Of a stretch of DNA of 6,908 bases, positions 1-5,321 are shown in pieces. Both the position numbers and the translations under genes were made by a program. Source of the DNA: Dehalococcoidia bacterium (GTDB lineage Bacteria > Chloroflexota > Dehalococcoidia > Lucifugimonadales > Australimonadaceae); NCBI GenBank assembly GCA_021296055.1, contig JAGWBE010000046.1, positions 1-6,908 of the forward strand, in the 5' to 3' direction. Within the stretch, counting starts at the first letter, position 1, and every line of letters starts with the position of its first letter. Below the pieces are notes generated by a model, which worked only from the letters and a program-made list of their open reading frames with translations, searched no databases and was not told where the DNA came from.

Positions 1-1
1 C

Positions 2-787
2 GGCAGCGGTTGGGTGGAAAACGTATCGTGGTCGCCGGACGGCCAATTGTTGGCGGCCTCGTGCTCCCGGCAGGTTTGCGCGTATGACGCGGACGGAGCG
101 GAGGTTTGGCGGTCTGACGATCACCCCAGCACCGTCAGCGCCATCGCCTGGTCGAGCATAGGGGAGCTGGCGACGGCCTGTTACGGCCGAGTGACGTTCT
201 TCGACCCTTCCACCGGCTCGCTTCGCCAGAAGATGGAGTGGCAGGGATCCTTGGTGTCGATGGTGTTGAGCCCGAACGGGGGCATCGTGGCCTGCGGCAG
301 CCAGGACAACACGGTGCACTTCTGGCGTCGGTCCACGGAAGAGGACTCCATGATGTCAGGGTATCCCGGCAAGCCGTCGGCCCTGGCTTTCGATAGCGCC
401 GGCGCCCTTTTGGCCACCGGTGGCGGAGAGGCGGTCACGGTTTGGAGCTTCCGGAGAAAGGGGCCCGAAGGCACGCGGCCCGGCGTTCTGAAGTTTCATA
501 TTGAACCCATAACGACGCTTGCCTTCGCTCCCGGCGTGAGGCGCCTGGCATCGGGAGGCCGCGATGGCGCCGTGGTTGTGTGGTCGCTGCAGAAAAATGG
601 AAACGGCAGCCCGATTGGGGCCGAAGACGTGGGGGGCTCAGTGGCCGAATTGTACTGGCGGCCTGACGGGGACGGGCTTGCCGCCCTCGACGCGCGGGGT
701 GGCGTTACGGTTTGGCGGATTGGACCAGTAAAGGGCCGAAGCAGCCGCCCCCGCGCGGCACAGCGCACCAGTTCGAGTGGCGGCTGA
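2..787 (+). CDS. WD40 repeat beta-propeller protein (5'-truncated by the window edge)
   Basis: The reading frame is open to the first bases of the window (Gly-Ser-Gly-Trp precede the GTG at 14) and no ribosome site is visible before that GTG, so the true start probably lies upstream. Six WD40 blades can be read. Counting from the GTG at 14, their cores lie near residues 4-24 (VSWSPDG...), 41-64, 81-104 (SPNG...VHFW), 121-145 (VTVW), 166-191 (RDGAVVVW) and 210-235 (RPDGDG...VTVW). Each shows the hydrophobic-x-W/F-SPDG turn and a closing tryptophan or aromatic. A seven-bladed propeller would need at least one more blade upstream. WD40 propellers are protein-interaction scaffolds with no catalytic activity of their own. 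No signal peptide can be assessed. The last 20 residues after the final blade are basic, Ser/Arg-rich and not WD40-like, which could be a natural tail or a sign that the 3' end was altered. Similar propellers sit beside COG0523 (CobW-like) GTPases in some genomes; that is a weak recollection and is not testable here. Confidence 0.85.
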   Translation, partial: GSGWVENVSWSPDGQLLAASCSRQVCAYDADGAEVWRSDDHPSTVSAIAWSSIGELATACYGRVTFFDPSTGSLRQKMEWQGSLVSMVLSPNGGIVACGSQDNTVHFWRRSTEEDSMMSGYPGKPSALAFDSAGALLATGGGEAVTVWSFRRKGPEGTRPGVLKFHIEPITTLAFAPGVRRLASGGRDGAVVVWSLQKNGNGSPIGAEDVGGSVAELYWRPDGDGLAALDARGGVTVWRIGPVKGRSSRPRAAQRTSSSGG

Positions 788-814
788 CCCTCCCCCACCC
801 ATCGAGCAATCACA

Positions 815-840
815 CCTGGCGCGCCTGAGCCCGTGCCAGG
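815..840 (+). terminator. Hairpin downstream of the WD40 gene, possible terminator
   Basis: Positions 815-823 (CCTGGCGCG) pair with 832-840 (CGTGCCAGG) in a 9-bp stem that includes one G-T pair, with an 8-base loop. It starts 28 bases after the WD40 stop codon. There is no T-tract after it, so it is not a classical intrinsic terminator. It could still act as an RNA 3'-end stabiliser or assist termination. Confidence 0.4.
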
Positions 841-899
841 CGCCGATTCGAAAGCAACCCTGCATACACGGAACGGACGGATCCCCGGGCATCGGACCC

Positions 900-995
900 C
901 GTCGCCAGCAGCAAGTCATCGCCGAACAGGAGGCGGTGAACATCGAGTTGCAGGAGCGTGCGGCACGGTTGGAGGCGCAGCTGGCGGGACGGGGG
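900..995 (+). pseudogene. Coiled-coil reading-frame remnant, possibly from a transposase N-terminus
   Basis: In the frame open from 777 to 1121, these bases encode a heptad-like helix: RRQQQVIAEQEAVNIELQ followed by ERAARLEAQLAGRG. The E-L-x-x-R-x-x-x-L-E-A-x-L-A-G-R-G pattern resembles the leader coiled coil of IS66-like transposases, where it precedes a proline-rich or Ser/Lys linker. Here the sequence beyond GRG turns into unrelated residues and stops at 1119-1121. No other transposase parts, inverted terminal repeats or target duplications were found. If this is a remnant it is tiny; it may equally be a chance reading frame in G/C-rich DNA. Confidence 0.25.
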
Positions 996-1163
996 TGGTC
1001 CACCGGCTACGCCGGATGTGGCCCCAGAAGGGAACAGCTGCTTCATAGACTGTTTCCCAGCGGTTCGAGTCCCTGCTGCCCTTCGCCTCAGCGGCAGTGC
1101 CTTAAGAGGATTTCCCTATAGGACCGACCTACCCCAGCTGTACTAACTCAAAGCGGCTGGCTG

Positions 1164-1456
1164 ATGTTCATACCGCCTGCCTCCCTCACAACGGCATTCA
1201 TGCCGAAGGAGTTCCTCACCGGATGGTTCAAGTGGGCGGTTCACGAGAACGGCAGCGGCACGGCGGCGCCGGTGTTCGCCTTCGGGCAGGCGCCGGAGCC
1301 GAACTTCTCGACGCAGGGCATCGCGGCGTCGGCGGACACAGCGATTGCGTCGCAGGCGACGGGCCTGGCGCCGCCCCCAACCCTTGCCCCCGCGCCCCCC
1401 GCCCCGGTAGCCTTACGCTGTCCCGCCTCCGGCAGGGCGCCCAGGCAAACCCGTGA
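1164..1456 (+). pseudogene. Small unrecognised gene, apparently frameshifted near its 3' end
   Basis: From the ATG at 1164 (alternative ATG at 1200) this frame encodes MFIPPASLTTAFMPKEF, then LTGWFKWAVHENGSGT, and continues into a Pro/Ala-rich stretch (LAPPPTLAPAPP). From about 1200 to 1390 nearly every third codon position is G or C, as in the real genes to the right, which supports coding. After the C-rich tract (C runs at 1374-1378, 1387-1391, 1395-1400 and 1402-1405) this frame loses that bias and would overrun the next gene to 1700. The frame starting at 1394 keeps the bias and ends in TGA at 1454-1456, which overlaps the downstream GTG as GTGA. A one-base indel or a programmed shift in the C-tract would therefore yield a protein of about 97 residues coupled to the next gene. 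No clear ribosome site precedes 1164, and the 5' end may be missing. I do not recognise the family. No signal peptide or membrane helix is seen. Confidence 0.4.
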
Positions 1457-3981
1457 AGACCGAGACGCCGCCCATCTCACGCATCGAACGCTCCGCGCGC
1501 CTCTTGGCGGCTGCGTGCGCCGCAACCCTGCTGGCCGCCTTGGCGATGGCGCTCCAGAGCGCGGCGCCCGTCGCGGCGCAGCAGGCGGACGAGTGCGCGC
1601 CGATCGAGCTGGGCGCGCTGGGGGAGAACGGGCAGGACACGCTGCGGGCGGAGGGGCGGTGGACGACAAGCGACTGCGATTCGCGCTTCCGGGCTGCTAA
1701 CGATGCCCATGCCTATCGCTTCGAGGTGGTCCAGGACGCGCGGGTCAGGATTGACCTGATTTCCGCAGAAGGAGACTCCTTCCTCTATCTGCTGGCTGAA
1801 GATGAACGCCGCCTCGCGGACAACGATGACGGCGGCGCAGGCCTCGACGCGCGGATCGAGCGCGACCTGACGCCCGGCGCGTACATAGTCGAGGCGACCA
1901 CGGTCGGCGGGCGCAGCCGCGGCCCGGCGGACTTCCGCCTCTCCGTCAGCCGTGTCACGGGTTGCGAGCCGGTCCCCTTAGGCTCGCTGAGGCCGGGCCT
2001 AGATCTGACCGCATCGGGATCATGGACGCTCGACACCTGCGGCTCACGCTTCGTAGTGGAGCACCCGGCCCACGGCTATCTGTTCGATCTGCCCCAGGGC
2101 GGCCGCGTGCGCATTGACCTGACCTCGGAAAACGGCGACCCCGTGCTATCGCTCGTCTCCACCTCTGCCGGCTTGATCGCCGCGAACGACGACGGCGGCG
2201 AGCGGCGCAACTCCCGCATCGAGCGCTACCTCGAGCCGGGCGTCTATCTGCTGGAGGCGACCACCTACCTGGAGCGCGACTATCAACCGCTGATGGCCGA
2301 CTTCACCCTTGTGGTCCACCTCGTGGACGAGAAGGCGAGCCACGACAGCTTCCTGCTGAAAATCGAGGAGGTCCATACGGCGGAGCACGTGGTCGCGGGT
2401 CAACCGTTCCCGGTTCACTATCGCGTGGGCAACCTGGGCCGCGGCGGCCTGGCGGACGTTGGCGGAAACGCGGTGGTCTACGTGGTGGGCGCGCGCGTGT
2501 TTGATCGCACCGCCTCGATAGCCGCGTCGGAGATGCGGTGGCAAGCCGGAGTCTCCTATCACACAGGCCCCTCGACGGCCAACTCCGCAAGCGTCTCGAT
2601 AGGCGAGATAGCGCCGTTTGAGGTAACGCTCGGGGGCCACGGCCCCTCGTGGGTGTTCGTCGGGGTCATCACCTACGACAAGGACGGTGAAGAGCGGGGA
2701 TTCCACGGCTTGTGGCATAACCTGACGGCGCTGAGCGGGCTCGTCTTCGACGCCGTGACCGTCCAGGTGGACGGCGAAGAGTACGAGGTTGCCGCCGTAG
2801 CCGACGCGGAGGGCGTGGTGACGACCTCGGTGATCGCTGCCGCCGATCCGGACGCGGAGGTGGACGACGAGACTCGGGCCAAGGCGGTCTACGCCGCCGG
2901 GGCGCTGACGCAGCTCCTCGAAGGCGCCCTCCAACGCCCCGCGCTCGCCGGCCTGCCGACCGACGCGCAGCCCGCTGCGGTGAGCGTCTCCGACCCATCG
3001 TCCGGCGCGATGCTCCGCCTGCTCGGCGGTCAGTACGCCGACGCCCTCGCCGCGTCGGGCTTGCCCGCGTCGCTCGCTGGAGGCGAGGCGGTGAACCCCG
3101 TTGCCGTGGAAGACCTGCTGCATGGGATGGGCGAGATGGCCGAGGCGCGCTACGCGGCGCTGGCGGCGTCGTGGCGCGGCCTGCAAGACCGCGTGGAGGG
3201 CGGGGCCGCCCTCTCCTTCGCCGAGGCGCGGGCGCTCCATGCTCAGCTCGTCTACGCCGAGCGGATTATCGCGCCGCTGGCGGCGGCCGGGGAGGCGGCA
3301 GCGGCGGCGCGGGAAGCAGAGGAGGGCTGGGGCGCCCCCGCCGTTCAGCAGATGACGAGCGAGTTGGCGGGGCAGGGTTCCTGCGCGGGCGCTCGCGGCG
3401 CCCTGCGCGCCGCCTTGGCGGCCTCGGGCGCGGCGAACGCCGAGGCGCTGCTGGGCCTGGACGCTGAGATGCGCGCGGCGCTGCCCGCCTACGCCTCGGC
3501 CATCGACGCCGCCCTCTGCGGCGCGCTGGCCGCCGACGATGACAATGCCCGTTTCTTAGAGACCCTTGGCATTGGCGACAGCGCCGACGCGCTCGGGCTC
3601 ACCGGCGAGGAGCAGCCTGCGGAGACGCAACCAGCCCCGCCGCCTCAGCGCCTGCGCATCGTGGCCAGGCTCGCCGAGGACGGGCGCGTCGAGCACGGCG
3701 TGGAGTTGGCGGGCGGCGAGGTGGCGCTGCCGACACAGCGATACCTGCCCGCCGACGCTGCTGTGGGCGCGTGGCGCGTCAGCAGCGCCGTCGAGGTGGA
3801 CGGCGCGTCTATCGGCAAGATCCGCACCCGCCGCCTGGCCGACGGACGCTTGGAGCTCGGCTTCCTGCGAGCCGACGGGGAGTGGATCGCGCCCGCCGTG
3901 CGCTTCCTCCCGGCCGCGCTGCCCCAAGGCGTGTGGTTCCGCAGCGGCGAGATCGAGGCGCCGCCGCCCGATTCGGAGTAG
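1453..3981 (+). CDS. Exported protein with two PPC domains, a CARDB/Ig-like domain and a C-terminal beta-repeat pair
   Basis: The 842-residue product starts at GTG 1453, chosen because a signal peptide follows at once: basic n-region with R10, R13 and R16, hydrophobic core about 17-36, and a likely cut after the AxA-type motif near residue 42. Residues 48-169 and 171-292 are two related beta domains of the bacterial pre-peptidase C-terminal (PPC) type. They share a Cys pair (C48/C75 and C171/C196), a NDDGG turn (123-128 and 244-249) and an IER-x-L-x-PG-x-Y-x-x-EAT strand pair. Residues about 300-440 look like a CARDB/Ig-like domain (GQPFPVHYRVGNLG). Residues 470-700 are Ala-rich and mostly helical, with a third Cys pair (C644/C689). 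A Pro-rich linker (721-731) leads to two repeats (736-780 and 790-834). No peptidase, sortase or anchor motif is visible, so it is probably secreted or periplasmic-side and used for binding or structure. The preceding small frame ends inside its start codon, suggesting co-translation. The substrate is unknown. Confidence 0.9.
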   Translation: MKTETPPISRIERSARLLAAACAATLLAALAMALQSAAPVAAQQADECAPIELGALGENGQDTLRAEGRWTTSDCDSRFRAANDAHAYRFEVVQDARVRIDLISAEGDSFLYLLAEDERRLADNDDGGAGLDARIERDLTPGAYIVEATTVGGRSRGPADFRLSVSRVTGCEPVPLGSLRPGLDLTASGSWTLDTCGSRFVVEHPAHGYLFDLPQGGRVRIDLTSENGDPVLSLVSTSAGLIAANDDGGERRNSRIERYLEPGVYLLEATTYLERDYQPLMADFTLVVHLVDEKASHDSFLLKIEEVHTAEHVVAGQPFPVHYRVGNLGRGGLADVGGNAVVYVVGARVFDRTASIAASEMRWQAGVSYHTGPSTANSASVSIGEIAPFEVTLGGHGPSWVFVGVITYDKDGEERGFHGLWHNLTALSGLVFDAVTVQVDGEEYEVAAVADAEGVVTTSVIAAADPDAEVDDETRAKAVYAAGALTQLLEGALQRPALAGLPTDAQPAAVSVSDPSSGAMLRLLGGQYADALAASGLPASLAGGEAVNPVAVEDLLHGMGEMAEARYAALAASWRGLQDRVEGGAALSFAEARALHAQLVYAERIIAPLAAAGEAAAAAREAEEGWGAPAVQQMTSELAGQGSCAGARGALRAALAASGAANAEALLGLDAEMRAALPAYASAIDAALCGALAADDDNARFLETLGIGDSADALGLTGEEQPAETQPAPPPQRLRIVARLAEDGRVEHGVELAGGEVALPTQRYLPADAAVGAWRVSSAVEVDGASIGKIRTRRLADGRLELGFLRADGEWIAPAVRFLPAALPQGVWFRSGEIEAPPPDSE
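3658..3954 (+). repeat. Tandem protein repeat (two copies, 54-residue period) at the C-terminus of the exported protein
   Basis: Residues 736-780 and 790-834 of the protein align without gaps at an offset of 54. Shared positions include I736/I790, R739/R793, D743-G744-R745/D797-G798-R799, E747/E801, G749/G803, G755-E756/G809-E810, P760/P814, R763/R817, L765-P766-A767/L819-P820-A821, G772/G826, W774/W828 and S777/S831. The pattern (ADGR-x-E-x-G ... RxLPA ... G-x-W) suggests paired beta strands. I have seen similar units in exported Chloroflexota proteins, but cannot name a family with certainty. Confidence 0.75.
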
Positions 3982-4027
3982 GCGGTACGCCTCGGCAAGA
4001 AGTTTCGGCAGCGCCTAGCCTTAGGCG
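3980..4027. terminator. Two small hairpins between convergent genes, possible bidirectional terminator
   Basis: AGGCG (3980-3984) pairs with CGCCT (3988-3992) around a GTA loop, starting in the stop codon of the exported-protein gene. CGCCTA (4012-4017) pairs perfectly with TAGGCG (4022-4027) around GCCT, covering the TAA stop of the facing gene. Only 39 bases separate the two stops, so terminator function is plausible on position. Neither hairpin has a T-tract and the stems are short, so the call is tentative. Confidence 0.3.
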
Positions 4028-4653
4028 GATTCCCCGGTGTAGAAAGCAGTGGTGCGCTTTGCCGCCGCGTGGGCGGCGCCGGGGGGTGTTCCGGCGGCGG
4101 CTGACGCTTGTCCCCAAGCCTCGCTGCTGGCCGCGATGAACGCCTTGGCTTGGGGCGACGCGGCGAACTCCGCCTCGTCCGGCTTAGGCGCGGTCGGTTG
4201 CGCGAAGTAGAGCGCGAGGCCCGCCAGGGCCAACTCCCAGCCGGCGCCGACGGCGCCAGGCCCGTAGGCGTTCCAGTGTTCCGAAAGGTGCGCGGCGTGC
4301 GTGAGGATAAGGCGCGCGCGGCCGGGGGCTTCGTCCGAGAGGCGCGCCTCCAGCCAGCTCACGTCCTCGCCGAACTCCCAGGTGAGGGCGAAGTGCGACA
4401 GGCGCTCGCAAGCTTCGATCGCGCCGCCCGCGTTGCCCTCCAATTGGTAGCGCCCGCCGGCTTCCAGATCGCCGCTGATCGGCAGGAACCAGCGCGGGAT
4501 GCGCTCGGGGTTCGTCACGGCGTCCCACAGGTCATCGAACGTGGTCGAGTAGATGCGCGAGAGCGTGACCGCGCGGGCGGGTTGGCCGCCGCGCTCCAAA
4601 GCCGATACGGAGCGCTCCACCGCGCTCAGGTGCGTTTCTACGTCGAAGTCCAG
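4021..4653 (-). CDS. SRPBCC / AHSA1-like (START-fold) domain protein
   Basis: The protein belongs to the activator-of-Hsp90-ATPase-1-like branch of the SRPBCC fold. Members are cytoplasmic, form a helix-grip barrel with a hydrophobic cavity, and are mostly of unknown ligand. From the GTG at 4620 (199 residues), residues 17-35 (AVTLSRIYSTTFDDLWDAV) are the first strand and helix. T36-x-x-x-R40-IPRWF44 with SGDLEAGGRYQLEG (49-62) is the characteristic family stretch. WEFGEDVSW (81-89), ILTHAAHLSEHW (105-116) and the GWELALAGLALYF helix (127-139) complete the fold. A C-terminal tail ending TTAFYTGESA follows. The start is placed at CTG 4653, which adds 11 residues (LDFDVETHLSA). A perfect AAGGAGG at 4664-4658 lies 4 bases before that CTG, while the GTG at 4620 has no ribosome site. 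An in-frame stop at 4713-4711 and the lack of any ATG, GTG or TTG between it and 4620 leave no other option upstream. The conservative start is 4620. The gene faces the exported-protein gene and diverges from the membrane-protein gene. Confidence 0.88.
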   Translation of the reverse strand: MDFDVETHLSAVERSVSALERGGQPARAVTLSRIYSTTFDDLWDAVTNPERIPRWFLPISGDLEAGGRYQLEGNAGGAIEACERLSHFALTWEFGEDVSWLEARLSDEAPGRARLILTHAAHLSEHWNAYGPGAVGAGWELALAGLALYFAQPTAPKPDEAEFAASPQAKAFIAASSEAWGQASAAAGTPPGAAHAAAKRTTAFYTGESA

Positions 4654-4657
4654 GATC

Positions 4658-4664
4658 CCTCCTT
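4658..4664 (-). promoter_or_regulatory. Shine-Dalgarno site that argues for a CTG start of the SRPBCC gene
   Basis: On the minus strand the sequence reads AAGGAGG, then GATC, then CTG. It is a full match to the anti-Shine-Dalgarno sequence with a 4-base spacer to CTG 4653. It lies more than 35 bases from the only standard start codon (GTG 4620), too far to serve it. Confidence 0.6.
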
Positions 4665-4713
4665 GCTCCGCTTTTCGCCCTGATAGTCCGCGCGCTGATG
4701 CATACGGCGCTCA

Positions 4714-4743
4714 TTGCCGCGCCGCCGCGCCGGATAGGATACT
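4714..4743 (+). promoter_or_regulatory. Candidate sigma-70-type promoter for the small membrane protein
   Basis: TTGCCG (4714-4719) and GATACT (4738-4743) are separated by 18 bases; each matches 4 of 6 consensus positions. The site lies in the divergent gap between the SRPBCC and membrane-protein genes. It is weaker than the promoter at 5250-5277, which shares a GGATA core in its -10 region. The resulting leader would be about 50 bases long and contains a short inverted repeat (CGTC 4763-4766 with GACG 4771-4774). Confidence 0.35.
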
Positions 4744-4798
4744 GCGCGTCGGCAGACCGCCGCGTCCGCAGACGGTCGGGGCAGGGGAGTGTGCGCCT

Positions 4799-5227
4799 AT
4801 GGGCATCGCAAAGCGCCTCGTCGCCGTCTACCTCATCCTCACCGCCGCCGCAGTGGCGCTGCTCCTTGCCGCTACGCCGCTGATCCACGACGGCTCCGAA
4901 GAGTATCCGCTGTGGCAGATACTGAATTGGTTCATGGCCGCGGGAATCGTCATAGCCGCGGCCGCCAACGTCCGGCGCTGGATGGAGCGCGACCCGAACG
5001 AGACCAACGCTGTGGAATACCTGCGGGTGGCGTTCGCCTTCTACGGCGTCATCGTCCTGGCCGTCATCTTCTGCTGGAATTGGTTCTGGACGCTGAATCC
5101 CGACAGCGAGACGGGCGGGGCGATTACCTCCCACCTCATCCACTTTCCGATGATGAATATGCTGTACGTCATCATCGCCTTCGGCGTTGCGCGTCGCTTG
5201 TGGAAGAGCGCGGACGAAGCCGCGTAG
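4799..5227 (+). CDS. Small four-helix membrane protein of unknown function
   Basis: The product has 142 residues. The ATG at 4799 is chosen over the longer open frame beginning at 4553 because GGGGAG (4784-4789) sits 9 bases upstream of it. The upstream part of that frame also overlaps the minus-strand gene and is Arg/Pro-rich. Four hydrophobic segments are predicted by eye: about residues 7-27 (LVAVYLILTAAAVALLLAAT), 39-57 (WQILNWFMAAGIVIAAAA), 77-98 (VAFAFYGVIVLAVIFCWNWF) and 115-132 (HFPMMNMLYVIIAFGVA). Between segments 1 and 2 lies an acidic loop (HDGSEEYP), and between 2 and 3 a charged loop (RRWMERDPNETN). The cluster FCWNWFWTLNPDSE at the end of helix 3 is strikingly aromatic. I do not recognise the family. 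It could be a small integral inner-membrane protein or a partner of a larger complex. It lies between a divergent SRPBCC gene and an NCS2 transporter, which has its own promoter, so no operon partner is evident. Confidence 0.85.
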   Translation: MGIAKRLVAVYLILTAAAVALLLAATPLIHDGSEEYPLWQILNWFMAAGIVIAAAANVRRWMERDPNETNAVEYLRVAFAFYGVIVLAVIFCWNWFWTLNPDSETGGAITSHLIHFPMMNMLYVIIAFGVARRLWKSADEAA

Positions 5228-5240
5228 GCGCGAGCGCGCC
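5227..5240 (+). terminator. Short G/C-rich hairpin after the membrane-protein gene
   Basis: GGCGC (5227-5231) pairs with GCGCC (5236-5240) around GAGC, beginning on the last base of the stop codon. No T-tract follows, and such short C/G palindromes are common by chance in this composition. Confidence 0.2.
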
Positions 5241-5249
5241 GCCGTGCGG

Positions 5250-5277
5250 TTGACCGCCGCCGCCGCGCTGGGATAAT
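5250..5277 (+). promoter_or_regulatory. Sigma-70-type promoter of the NCS2 permease gene
   Basis: TTGACC (5250-5255; 5 of 6 matches to TTGACA) and GATAAT (5272-5277; 5 of 6 to TATAAT) are separated by 16 bases. A TG two bases upstream of the GATAAT (TGG-GATAAT) resembles an extended -10 element. Transcription would start near 5284, about 38 bases before the GTG start. The -35 element lies inside the inverted repeat GCGGT-TG-ACCGC (5246-5257), which could be an operator or coincidence. Confidence 0.65.
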
Positions 5278-5284
5278 GGCGCTA

Positions 5285-5301
5285 GGCCGGGGCTCCCGGC
5301 C
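5285..5301 (+). promoter_or_regulatory. Very stable hairpin at the expected 5' end of the permease transcript
   Basis: GGCCGGG (5285-5291) pairs perfectly with CCCGGCC (5295-5301) around a GCT loop, a 7-bp all-G/C stem. It falls directly after the predicted transcription start and before the ribosome site. A stem at the extreme 5' end can protect mRNA from decay; it does not sequester the GAGG at 5313-5316. Confidence 0.45.
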
Positions 5302-5312
5302 GATGGAGGCGC

Positions 5313-5316
5313 GAGG
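5313..5316 (+). promoter_or_regulatory. Ribosome binding site of the NCS2 permease gene
   Basis: GAGG lies 5 bases before GTG 5322, and a second, stronger GGAGG (5305-5309) lies 12 bases before it. Both point to the GTG, since the ATG at 5303 is out of frame. Confidence 0.6.
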
Positions 5317-5321
5317 CAACA

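Larger units (their letters stand above)
788..1163. other. Intergenic stretch with no convincing gene
   Basis: These roughly 375 bases hold the hairpin at 815-840, a coiled-coil-like reading frame (see 900-995), a second imperfect hairpin at 1030-1037/1050-1058 (GGGAACAG against CTGTTTCCC, one bulged base) and a T-arm-like string at 1062-1073. One frame is open from 777 to 1121, but its sequence outside the coiled-coil segment is Pro/Cys/Arg-rich and does not look like a folded protein. Composition here is less G/C-biased and less codon-periodic than to the right. It reads as decayed or non-coding DNA. Confidence 0.5.

Noticed and set aside
1041..1080. tRNA-like string: CTTCATA loop followed at tRNA-like spacing by GGTTCGAGTCCC
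   Set aside because: The T-stem (AGCGG/CCCTG) and both possible anticodon stems mispair, and no upstream sequence can pair with the would-be acceptor strand. It is treated as chance, or at most a decayed fragment.
1117..1122. TATAGG as a -10 box for the small gene at 1164
   Set aside because: No acceptable -35 hexamer lies 15-19 bases upstream, so the match is not distinguishable from chance.
2146..3240. Long open frame on the minus strand (364 codons) across the exported-protein gene
   Set aside because: It is antisense to a gene with a signal peptide and clear domains. Its product is Arg/His-rich with no fold-like pattern, typical of shadow frames in high-G+C DNA.
4108..4683. Plus-strand open frame of 191 codons opposite the SRPBCC gene
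   Set aside because: The minus-strand product matches the AHSA1 pattern throughout. The plus frame is Arg/Ala-rich with no recognisable domain.
4553..4798. N-terminal extension of the small membrane protein to an upstream start at 4553
   Set aside because: The extension is Arg/Pro-rich, overlaps the minus-strand gene and has no ribosome site, whereas ATG 4799 has GGGGAG at proper spacing.
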